Source of the DNA: Codonopsis lanceolata
Taxonomy: Eukaryota; Streptophyta; Magnoliopsida; Asterales; Campanulaceae
Direction of reading: 5' to 3'
Length of the DNA stretch: 64,000 nucleotides
Assembly (NCBI GenBank): GCA_013146195.2
Contig: CM028379.1
Location: forward strand, 114,136,168 to 114,200,167
Shown here: in pieces, positions 23,111-33,485 of the stretch
How positions within the stretch are numbered: the first letter of the stretch is position 1
How the letters are laid out: each line of letters begins with the position of its first letter
Notes under the pieces: model-generated
Told to the model about the DNA's origin: nothing
The model's database searches: none
The model's input: the letters and a program-made list of their open reading frames with translations, nothing else
Program-made: the position numbers and the translations under genes

Positions 23111-23555
23111 TATCCATAACTCGTCTAGGGCCCGAGCGTGTGGCCAGTAGGATACCATAGCGAGCATAGTTACCCTTTTCGAGGGTATAGATAATGGTCG
23201 TCCAGAACGTGGGGAGTTAATGCTGAGAAAACAGCCCCCACGTTACGGACGTCACCTTAATCACGTCCGCCTTTTCCGCTCACGTAGTTAAGGCCCACGC
23301 CTTAGCCTTTATGGCCAGGCCTATATAAACCCCTCTGACAAAAACTGGAAGGTACGTTCACATATAATCAGGCCAAAACTCTGTCAAATTATTTGTGGAC
23401 TTACTGGTTGTCTGATTATTACACCAGAGTACCTTTGCAGGGAAAGCACCTGCCCAGTTTACGTTTGATTTGGATACTTGACAGATATGGACTGCGAAGA
23501 TCTAAAGCCCAAATATCCTATTCGTTAAAGCCCAGAGTATCTGCATAATTTGGAT
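23111..23555 (+). mobile_element. LTR fragment with TATA box
   Basis: Contains GGCCTATATAAACCCC near 23323 and a 3' end TTTGGATACATCA similar to the GCCACATCA end of the LTRs at 1321 and 3163. It is probably the 3' half of a Tat-type LTR. No internal region follows, because repeat copy 2 begins at its end. Confidence 0.45.
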
Positions 23556-24558
23556 ACATCAGTTTTAAACGTTTTTACATAAAAAAATTCTACTATTATT
23601 ATCATATAGAAGAGTTGTATCCTACATTTTTTAGAAATTAATAGAAAAAATTACTATTATTACCAGCAGAAGAGATGAATCACGCGTTGGTTAGAAAATA
23701 ATGTTGATTTAAAAAGTCTTAAGATTAAAAAACTTATATTTTATTACCAATAAAAAATATGGATCTCACTTTGTTTAAAAATCTATGTTGGTTTTGAAAT
23801 TCTTTAGATAAAATATTTCTACGATTATTATCGATCGAAGAGATGTATCCCACATTTTCTAGAAATTGATGTTACTTTTAAAAATATTATTATTATCAAC
23901 AGAAGATATATATCTCACATTGAGTAGAAAATAATATTAGCTTATTAGTATTTAGATAAAGGACGTATACTTTTATTTGTAATCGAAGAGATGTATCTCA
24001 CATTGTATAAACAAGAATTGTGATTTTAAAAGCATGTAGTTTAAAGACTTCTACTATTATTACCTATAAAAGATATGTATCCAACATTTGTTAGCAATTG
24101 ATGTTGGTTTTACAAAGTCTCTAGATAAAATATGTCACTTTTATTTCTAATAGAGAAGATGTATCTCACAATGTTTAGAAAATGACGTTGATTTTAAAAG
24201 TTTTATGATTTATAATAAAAGACTTCTATTATTAATATAGTATTACCAATCGAAGAAATATATCTTACATTGTTAGAATATTGATGTTGGTTTTAAGAAT
24301 AATATTACTACTATTAGAAAAAAATGTACTCCACTTTGGTTTGAAAGTGATGTCAGATTAAGTTTTTAGATTCTACTTTTATCCCTAGTGGAATAGATGT
24401 ATCACACATTGTTTAGAAATGGATACTGATTTTACAGGTTTTTTATATATAAGACTTCTACTATTATTATCAATAAAAGAAATGTATCATACATTGTTAG
24501 AAATATATATTGATTTTACAAGTTTTTAAATATAAAAACTTCTACTATCATTATCAAT

Positions 24559-24561
<3 letters not shown>

Positions 24562-24613
<52 letters not shown>
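24562..24613. repeat. (TA)n microsatellite
   Basis: A pure TA run of about 52 bases inside repeat copy 2; copy 1 has only a short AT-rich stretch at this place. Confidence 0.9.
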
Positions 24614-24615
<2 letters not shown>

Positions 24616-25367
24616 TACATTGATGTATCTGATCACATTAGTTAGAAATTGATATTAGATTTAAAAATATAATTATTACCAACAGAAAAGATTGTATCTC
24701 ACATATGTTACAAAGTGATGTTAATTTTAAAAATCTTTATATAAAAGGCGTATACTCTTATTAATAATAATTAAAATATAATCCACATTTTTAAAAAATG
24801 AATGTTAATTTTAAAAATATTTAGATAAAAAAATTGTATCATTATTACTAATCAAAGCAAGTGAATATTAATTTTAAAAATATTTATATAAAAGAAATTG
24901 TATCATTATTACTAATCAAAGCAAGTGATTACAAGCGTGGACGGCACTTGTATCATCTCCTTAAAAGTGTTTAGATGTAACCCAAATTATTTCGCATCAT
25001 ATCCGTACTGAACACGAACTTTAATCATCAAAAGTTAGAACCGGGGGAATTAGGAGGAAGGTGGTACTAATTGTGGTGCAAGTTGAAGCATGCCACACGT
25101 GGGGTAATAATGGAGGAAGAATGAAAATTATTGGTAAAATAAATTCTTAAAGAACAAAATCTTTAAAATATATAGGTGGTAACGAGACTGAACTAAGAAT
25201 TGTGTTAAGAATTTTGACCAATTTATTTATCTTATAGTCCTAAATTTGATACTTTCATCTTAGTTTTAATGAGATAATATTTTTTGTAATTTACTGTTTT
25301 GAATTTTTTTCGAGTGCAATTTAGTTTTTGTTGATTACATTGTGATAAATCAGGTACTGAGCACATA

Positions 25368-25626
25368 CTCGATCCCTTCGTTCCTAAATAGTTGTGCTTT
25401 TTTACATTTTCGTCAGTTAAATTTTTTTTAATCTTTTTTTCTATATTTTTCTTTTTAGGAAAATATATATATTTATCGTTTTACCTTTAATTTTTTTCCT
25501 ACTTTAATGATAAGTCACATGCACATGCACTTTATCGAAAACCACATATTATATCAATATTTATAATTAGCTTTTGTTAATTTGTGTGCCTATTCAAACA
25601 ACACAATTATTTTGGAGTGAAGAGAG
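25368..25626. mobile_element. Stowaway-like MITE (copy 2 of the repeat)
   Basis: The same element as 22125-22382, with TA flanks and ends CTCGATCCCTTCG ... GGAGTGAAGAGAG. Confidence 0.75.
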
Positions 25627-26296
25627 TAATAAATACTGTAAATATTTTTTCTTAATTTTTAAAAATTTTTCTATAGGTAATTCATTTTTAAATATGATTT
25701 ATATTTTTTTATAGGTTACTGCTCAAATTTTCGTCAATCAGTAGTGTCACTTAAAAACTAATACTACATGCATGTCTGTTGTTAGCAAACCACTGTTAAC
25801 GACAGCTTAACGACGGACATATCCGTCGGGTAATAATGGAATTGCATTGCCAATGGACATATGCTGACAAAATATATCGTTTGAAAATCACGATGAAATT
25901 CAAGGATTTGGTTGGTATTTATCGACAGAATTGCTTATGTCGTCAACTGTTGAGAAATACCTAGCGACAGAATACTGACGGAAGTTCCCGTAACCAAACC
26001 TATATTATCGACAGAATTTTGTTATTGCCAACAGAAGTTTCCTTTGGCAAGCCTATATTACCGACGGAACTTTGCTATTGTCAAAGAAACTTCCGCCCCT
26101 AATCATCGTTTTTCAGTAACACTATATAATGAGCTCAAAGAATTTCTACTAATAATGTTATCCAAGAAAGCCCTATGCCTTCAGCATTTTGCATTGTACG
26201 CTAAGAAGTCGTGTGGTTTGTCTAATTTTTCTCGTTTGAATTTTTCCACCGAGTTATATATACTCCCCCTCTCGATACAAAAGGTATACTTGTCGT

Positions 26297-27175
26297 TAGA
26301 GGTGGCAAATGGTGGGCATGGGTGTGTTTATATGGACGACGGACTTAAATGAGCGGGCAATTAAATGCTAATTTAATTACATAAGCATATATGGGTGATC
26401 GCTAAATTGGCATAGACGTCCATGAACATCCATTTACTCATTAACACTCAATTATTAAAAAAAATACAAATAATTACTCAAAAATAATAACTAATAATAC
26501 ATAAAATAATTTCACGCATATATTTTATAATGCCTTCGTCTTAAAGTTAATGTACATACGTTTATTCATCATTTAAAAAAATCAACCTTTATAATGACAA
26601 CTTTGATGTTGATTTAAAAAGGAAATTAACCAAAAAAAAATCTAGCTTTCATTGGGTATGAGAAGAAGAGGTCAATTTTATTAATATAATAGTCCGTTTT
26701 TTGTAGGACATATGAATATGTTAACAAACTAACTAGTGTTGATCAACTAAATTAGTTTGATACTTGAGCTTAAGAATAAGTTAAATGATTAACAAATTTT
26801 CCGAATCTCGCCATTGGTGTCAGTTTTGACACCAACAATACACATCTTCACCATTGACTTTCCAAACTCCACATTGAATGTCAACTCAATCAGCTATCTA
26901 ATCCTCAAGAACTTTTGAACTAAATTTTGTATTGATGGATCGTTCCATAAGTTCTAATCTGATTCAAGTGTGCCTCGACCACTTCTCAAGTTTGCAAAAA
27001 AGGAATTATCAAAGTAGTGGGTGACCAGGTGGGCGCTCATTTAGCACATCCTACTTTATGGTCTTAAATGAGCTAGCTCATTTGTACCCATTTAATTTTT
27101 GAAATGTGTCAATGCTCATTTTTTAGTATGCGGTCTAGGCAGACAAATAGCCATGATCAAAAATAGCCAACTCTA
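26297..27175. mobile_element. possible hAT-type nonautonomous element
   Basis: Starts TAGAGGTGGC and ends with the complement of TAGAGTTGGC. Flanking octamers CTTGTCGT and CGTGCCGT agree at 6 of 8 positions, as in an old 8-bp duplication. The interior is AT-rich with no coding sequence. Confidence 0.4.
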
Positions 27176-27217
27176 CGTGCCGTAAACATGTGACTAACTA
27201 AATTAAAATTTAGCATA

Positions 27218-27480
27218 CTCCCTCTGTCTCTAAATTATCGTCCACCTTTCATTTTTCGTCTGTCTCAAAATAATTATCCAGTTTGAAACTTACCTTTTCA
27301 GAAAATCATTTTTACCACTTTACCCTTACTTTTTTTCACCCTACTTTAATTATGGACCACATATATATATGAGCTTTAAAGAAAACTGCACATTAAACCA
27401 ATAAAAATAATCAAGTCAATTATTTTTTCTTAATTTATGTGATGTATCAACTAAAACGATAATTTAAGGACGGAAGGGTG
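27218..27480. mobile_element. Stowaway-like MITE
   Basis: 263 bases with ends CTCCCTCTGTCTCTAAATTA and TAATTTAAGGACGGAAGGGTG, flanked by TA. It belongs to the family of the MITE at 20436-20685, inverted relative to it. Confidence 0.75.
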
Positions 27481-27766
27481 TACCTTTTAATTATGTTTTG
27501 AAAATAAAATCTCATTCAATAAAAAATACATTATGAATACTACAAGTTGCTACTGCTACGACTTTTTAAAAACAAGTTAGGTATGTCAAAACAGAATTAA
27601 AGTGACCCCAAAAAAAATCAAAAGTTTACTGTTTGATCGTGTAAGATGGAGTACATGACCAGTGGAAGTAAGAAGTGCACAGCACTAAATATAGACTCAA
27701 GCATATATACATCCAGTGGTTAACCAAGTACAACTAAAATAGCTAACAGAATTCACTTATTTCAAG

Positions 27767-28821
27767 CAGGCCGGTTCTGAACTTTTGGGGCCAGGGCGAA
27801 AAGAAATAAAAAGGCCCCTTAAAAATATATAAAAATAAAATTTTTAGAAGAATAATTTTTTTAGATTTTTTATCGTTCATAATATTGAAAATGTACAATA
27901 TCTATAAATGTATAAGAAAAATAAGCATTAAAATTTTATTGAAAACTACTATTTTGCATCGATTTAAACAATTTATGACAAAAATGATATACCTCATCAA
28001 TCTTTTTCTTTTTTGACTTCTGGATAGATGTTTTCTTGATAACATGTTTGTACTAAAAATTCAAGTTAAAAAAAAGAAAGACACAATCAATAAAGTTAAG
28101 AACTAAAGAAACATAAGCAATAAAAATGAGTCAAATAGCAACAACAAAAAAACTTGATTTTTGCTTGAAATATAATAATTAAGCTATGGGAGATGGATGG
28201 GGGAAATTAGCTTGGCAAAGAAGAGAATGAACCTAAAATGAATTTTAATGCTTATTTTTCTTATACATTTATAGGTGTTGTACATTTTCATTTTATTTTA
28301 TTGAAAACTACTATTTTGCATCGATTTAAACAATTTATGACAAAAATGATATACCTCATCAATCTTTTTTCTTTTTCGACTTCTGGATAGATGTTTTCTT
28401 GATAACATGTTTGTACTAAAAATTCAAGTTAAAAAAAAAAGACACAATCACTAATAAAGTTTAGAACTAAAGAAACATAAGCAATAAAAATGAGTCAAAT
28501 AGCAACAACAAAAAAACTTGATTTTTGCTTGAAATATAATAATTAAGCTATGGGAGATGGATGGGGGAAATTAGCTTGGCAAAGAAGAGAATGAACCTAA
28601 AATGAAATAAAATAAAAAGCTTGGGGTGAAACTTGAACTCATGACCTACTTATTCACATTACACAACAATTTCCATTGAACCATGAAGACAATCACACAT
28701 GTACATTACGTGGTATATAATATATTTTTAACACCTGGTCTACACTTCTTTAAAATTAGGCCCTCTAAAATTTTGGACCCTGTGCGAAGGCTCATGTTGC
28801 ACCTATTCAAGGCCGGGCCTG
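27767..28821. mobile_element. hAT-type nonautonomous element with perfect 8-bp TSD
   Basis: Ends CAGGCCGG ... CCGGGCCTG, flanked by identical octamers ATTTCAAG (27759-27766 and 28822-28829). Inside, a ~310-base segment (from 27941) recurs from 28313, while a ~50-base block at about 27890-27940 appears inverted at 28237-28290. No transposase is present. Confidence 0.8.
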
Positions 28822-29275
28822 ATTTCAAGTATAGCTATGACTTTTTATTGATAAATAAATTAATTAATTAATTAAATGCTACACGAGAGACGGTAAGAGA
28901 GAGAAATTTGGTCTAAAATGGACTTGATTTGGTGAAGAATTAAATTTTCTTTTACCCGCGATCTAGATTTTTTTTTATATTAGCCGCCCTTGGAACACCA
29001 CTTGTAGTCAACCAATCTTATAAAAATCAAAGTAAAAAATTATGATTGACATATATCATGTTTCAAGAGTTATTTGTATAAAAATAATTTTACACGACCG
29101 TAAATAAAAATTTTACTCTTTTGTGTGACAATGATGAATAGGTTAAAAAAACAAAAGTAAAGGCGGTGTGGAATCTTTTTTAATCCTTGGATTAATATGT
29201 GTCCATCACAATCATTACCTTTATATTTCGACTTCTTTTTGGATTTTTATTTTTAACATAATTCAAGAAATAATA

Positions 29276-29533
29276 CTCCCTCCCTTTCTAAGTTTTTGTT
29301 GTTTTCGAGTCGGCGCACCTTTTACAAAAAATATTTGAGTGTATTTTACATTTAGTGTAATGTGTGGTTTCTTTTAATAGCCTTGTATATATATGTGGTC
29401 ATAATTAAATTATATATAAAAAGTAAGAGTAAATTAGTAAAAATATTTTCTAAAAATAAATTTTTTTTTAAAAAGACAATTATTTTGGACTGAAAAAAAT
29501 GAAAAGGATTATAATTATTTGAAAAAAAAAGAG
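29276..29533. mobile_element. Stowaway-like MITE
   Basis: TA-flanked, starting CTCCCTCCCTTTCTAAG and ending in a degenerate inverted copy. More diverged than the copies at 20436 and 27218. Confidence 0.6.
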
Positions 29534-29671
29534 TAATTTTTTTAATGTTTAAATTCAGTAATCTTTCCGTCCACATGAAATGCAAGGCTCAACATGGAAG
29601 TCGCTCAAAAGGGCAGCAATAACTACCTCCAAAAGAAGGAAAAAAGCCGTTAATGATGATAATAAATATTA

Positions 29672-31028
29672 TGATTAAATAATTATTTGGTCCTTGAACT
29701 ATACATAAATTATGCATTTGGTCCCGTGACTTTTTTCAAAATGTGTTTGGTCCTTAAACTCGGTTTTTGCTAAGCAATTCCCCCCTCTTAGGATTACCAT
29801 CAATTTTGCCGTCAATTTTTTTATGAAATTCCAAATTTGCCCTTAATAATGTTAATGGTTCAAAATAAATAAATAAATAAAAAGGGGAAAAGCAACTCTC
29901 TGATTCATCGCTTTCTTCTTTATCTGATTCAATCCCTTCTTTCTCAACATCCAAGGCAATCCTTACTCTTTCGACGGTCTCCACTTCGTTCTTCCATCTT
30001 CGCCAAAGGGAGAAAGGTCAAATCTGGACAGAAAGTAAGAAGACTCCATCTCCAATCTCATACCCGACAGAATCACTGCAGCTTTCAATCAAAAGGCCTC
30101 TTCAATCACTTATGTATGACTCAACCATTTTCCCTTTCTGATTCGATCCTCTCCAGAGTCTAGATTCTCCTCTCTCATGCGTTCAAATATCAAAACCCAT
30201 TTTTAACACTTTACTCATCTCTAGATCTCATTCTCAAACCATTAAATCAACCTAAAATTTCTCAATATCTATCAACAAATTTCCCAAATTACACAGTTTG
30301 AACCCCTATACTCAAAAACCCCCCCCCCCAGTCAAATTGATCAATAATTACCAGATCTTTCGCCATGGCAAACGCCCCGTCTGTAATCTTCCCTTCCGGT
30401 GGAAATCCCGGCACTGGCCCTCAACAACGTCGGCTCCCGACGGTGCCGTTTTAGCCCCCTCGCTCCAACAACCCTAGTATCCCCTTCATGTCATTCGACA
30501 TCGGTTCCGATGTGGCTTCCACTTCGTTCCAACACAGGTTTGCACTAGGTTATTGGTGGAGCTGGCTTCTTGAGGGGATGAGCATCGCGGGCTTATTGTG
30601 TATGCTTGTTTCTTGATTTATATGTTGTTTTCACTGCTAGAAATATTTTGAACTGGTTGATTTCTAATTTCTCTTGGTCATTAATCTTTTTCGGATAATA
30701 TTTGGGTTCTTATTAAATTCTTGTTACGGATTTGGAGCTCCACTTTTGTTGCGCAAATGGGGAAGTGGTTTACCGAACTATTTATTGTTAACTTCAAGTT
30801 TTCATAATGAATGAAAGCACTGTTAATTTTGATTCAAATAGCGAGAAGTCAAGGTAAGGACAAAATTGAAATTTTTAAATAAATTTCGACGGCAAAACTC
30901 ACGGTAACCCCATGAGGGGGGAATCTCTTAGCAAAAACCAAGTTTAAGGACCAAACAAATTTCAAAAAAAGTCATGGGACCAAACGCATAATTTGTGGAT
31001 AGTTCAGACCCAAATAATTATTTAATCC
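29672..31028. mobile_element. Pack-MULE with perfect 9-bp target duplication
   Basis: 1357 bases with long terminal inverted repeats (about 170 bases, starting TGATTAAATAATTATTTGG on the left and GGATTAAATAATTATTTGG on the right strand). They are flanked by identical nonamers TAAATATTA at 29663-29671 and 31029-31037. There is no transposase; the interior holds a captured gene 5' end (30365-30617) with a pyrimidine-rich leader of host type. This is the standard structure of a gene-carrying nonautonomous MULE. Confidence 0.9.
30365..30617 (+). pseudogene. captured 5' fragment of a YIP1-family-like gene
   Basis: The frame from ATG 30365 reads MANAPSVIFPSGGNPG, then QQRRLPTVPF, a TAG at 30452-30454, then PPRSNNP, IPFMSFDIGS and TSFQ, and drifts out of frame near 30540, where GGAGCTGGCTTC still recalls a Gly-rich GAGF segment. 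From memory this N-terminal pattern resembles plant YIP1/YIPF5-like Golgi membrane proteins; their membrane-spanning part is absent. Sequence from about 30600 on resembles an intron. It lies wholly inside the Pack-MULE terminal repeats. The family call is tentative; that it is a captured host exon is firmer. Confidence 0.5.
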
Positions 31029-31037
31029 TAAATATTA

Positions 31038-31242
31038 CTCTCTTTGTTCCTAAGCAAATATTCGTCTTTTCTTTTTTGTACTTTTAGAAATAATTATCCT
31101 CTTTTAAAACTTTTTTTTTAGGAAATAATTTTATCATTAAAGAAAACCACGTATTATAATAATAGTTATAATACTGTCAATTACTTTTTTTCTTAAATGA
31201 TTTGTCTAATCAAAGACTATAATTACTTAGGAATGGAGCGAG
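31038..31242. mobile_element. Stowaway-like MITE abutting the Pack-MULE
   Basis: Ends CTCTCTTTGTTCCTAAGC ... CTTAGGAATGGAGCGAG with TA on both sides. The left TA is the last two bases of the Pack-MULE target duplication, so the two elements touch. Confidence 0.7.
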
Positions 31243-31245
31243 TAT

Positions 31246-31315
<70 letters not shown>
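31246..31315. repeat. (CAA)n microsatellite
   Basis: About 23 uninterrupted CAA/ACA units between the MITE at 31038 and the element at 31325. Confidence 0.95.
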
Positions 31316-31316
<1 letters not shown>

Positions 31317-31324
31317 AATAATAA

Positions 31325-31761
31325 GATTTAAATCTCAATTTGGTCACCCTACTTTCGGCCAAAATTCATTAAGCACACTCTACTTTTTCTTCCTCAATTT
31401 AATAACTCTACTTTCACATAATTAGCACGTTCATCACTTCATCCATGTATTTGGATAGAAAGTTTAATTTTTTTAGGAAAATCAAAAAACACCCTTACTA
31501 AATTTGGGGATTTTGAAGGTCTCCTTCTCCTCTCAAACATAATTTCTTATTGTGTGATTTGAATTTGTCAACACACCTTACAAAGGTAAGGGGCATTATT
31601 GTCTTTTCAACGATTTTCATTCAACTTAACTAACGGAAATGACTCTAGTGACCTTATTGACTTTCGAAGCCAAGTAGAATGATTAAATTGATGGAAAAAA
31701 AAATAGAGTGAGCTTAATGAATTTTGGTCGAAAATAAGGTGACCAAATTGAGATTTAATCC
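31325..31761. mobile_element. small MULE-like element with 9-bp TSD
   Basis: 437 bases with inverted terminal repeats of at least 60 bases (GATTTAAATCTCAATTTGG left, GGATTAAATCTCAATTTGG right) and flanking nonamers TAATAATAA (31316-31324, 31762-31770). The nonamer is low in complexity, so the duplication is slightly less certain. No coding sequence. Confidence 0.75.
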
Positions 31762-31804
31762 TAATAATAAATCCTGAATAGACTTTTGAGTCATTGAATA
31801 CAAG

Positions 31805-32661
31805 TAGAGTTGTCAAAACGGGTTGGGCCCGTTGGGCTAGCTCGCCCCACCACCGAAAAAATGTGGGTTGAGTTGGAAAAATATGAGTCCACTAAGAGGT
31901 GGGTCAAGCGGGTTGAGGGAGGTTGGTGGCGGGCTGGCCCGCCATATACTAAATGCAAATAATACAATCCACAAGTTTGTAATTATGATTTTAAATCATT
32001 TTCGTTCAAAATGTGAAATTATTTTATATATCTGAAATATTACTAAATGATTTTGAATAAAAGTGGCACATATAGCAACAACAGATATCAAAATAAGGTA
32101 GATTAACCACAATATTTACGAAAAAAAAATTATAAGAACATACAAAATGAGTAATGATAAAATGATTTTTTATTTCTATTTATTTCTCATTTTATACGAT
32201 TAATATTAGAGAAAGTTGTTAAAAAACGCTATTTATAGTATAATTGTAAAAAATATAATTTTTAAAAATGAATATTTGTGAGATCTTTTTCTGTTATTTA
32301 TTACTCCCTTTGTTCCAAGTAAAGAGTCTCCATTTGAAAGTCAAACTTTTTAAGGAATTGACACTTTTAGTAGCTCATTAGTAATAAAATGACACTTTTA
32401 TGTCTTAATTTTTGAAAGTAGACTCTTTAAGTGAAACATTCCAAAATTGAATAGTGGACTTTTTGTCCGGAACGGAGGGAGTATTTTTTATTTATTTTAT
32501 TAATTGTGAGAAAAAGTTGGTGGGCTCCCAAGATGGGTTGGGCTGGGTTGGCAATTTCCAAGCTCACCACATTTGTGGAAAGGCTCGCCCCTCCCCGCCA
32601 AATGGTAGGGTATAGTGTATTGCGGGTTGGCTCGCTCCGCCAACCCACCTTGATAGCTCTA
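31805..32661. mobile_element. hAT-type element with perfect 8-bp TSD
   Basis: Ends TAGAGTTGTCAAAACGGGTT and the complement of TAGAGCTATCAAGGTGGGTT, flanked by AATACAAG on both sides (31797-31804, 32662-32669). GC-rich ends and an AT-rich middle; no transposase. A MITE is nested at 32304-32481. Confidence 0.85.
32304..32481. mobile_element. MITE nested in the hAT element
   Basis: 178 bases with ends CTCCCTTTGTTCCAAGTAAA and GTCCGGAACGGAGGGAG, TA-flanked. A different subfamily from the MITE at 20436. Confidence 0.75.
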
Positions 32662-32669
32662 AATACAAG

Positions 32670-33485
32670 TATTAAAAATTGGTACAAAGAAATGATTGGG
32701 TACCCTCCCCCAAAACTATGATGTATCACAGAGACACCTTTTAAATCACTTGAGAGTCTACTTTCGATGTAAAAGCAAATAACTTTAGAACAAGCTAACC
32801 ACCTCAATTGCGTCTCTTTACACTTAGCTTAAAAATATTACATAAATGTTATATGGTGAAAATACCTAATAAACAATTCTACTAAATACACGATATAAAA
32901 TACTATCTACGCCCCCACTCTAATGACAATACTACCATTATACAAAAAGGTAAACAATACTCCCTATACTCCATAATAACACTCCCTAATTCTATTTGCA
33001 CCCTCAATGCAAAATATATATGTACTCATGCTTCTCTATATTCCTTCTTCCTCCAAAAAAATTTCAAAAACATCTCTCAAAACCAACTCTAAACATAATC
33101 ATATTGTAGAAAAATACCTTACGAGGAGCTTAAAGAAGTCATGGGGACGAATAATATAAGTATTCCTTCCACTTTCCTTGATTAAAAGTTTGTTTATTTT
33201 AAAAAAAAAGTCGTTGATCATGCAGAGCTGTTGTTTATCAACTTTTCGGCCTGGTGTAATGAACACACTCTGGGTTGTTCGGCCAGCATTGGTCGCACAA
33301 CTCCAAAGGTGTTCATCACACCCTAACCGGGCACTTATAGCTTTGTTCATCACATGATGGCCGAAAACTTCAAAATATGTTCATAACACATTGGTGAACA
33401 TGTCATGGAGTGTTCAACACGTTGTGGTTGAACAGTACATAATCACCATTTTAACATGTTTTTTGCTTATTTTCAGGAAGCAAAC
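32670..33485. other. upstream region of the FAR1-type MULE transposase
   Basis: AT-rich; no gene recognised. Between 33240 and 33430 a motif close to GTTCATCACA recurs several times (also GTTCATAACA and GTTCAACACG). An intron-like acceptor TTATTTTCAG ends just before GAAGCAAACATG at 33477. Confidence 0.4.

Larger units (their letters stand above)
23556..26113. repeat. 2.55-kb repeat, copy 2
   Basis: Near-identical to 20074-22862 apart from lacking the MITE at 20436-20685 and having a (TA)n expansion at 24562-24613. It ends in the same CGCCCCTAATCAT block. It carries no gene; frames at its end are chance. Confidence 0.75.
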
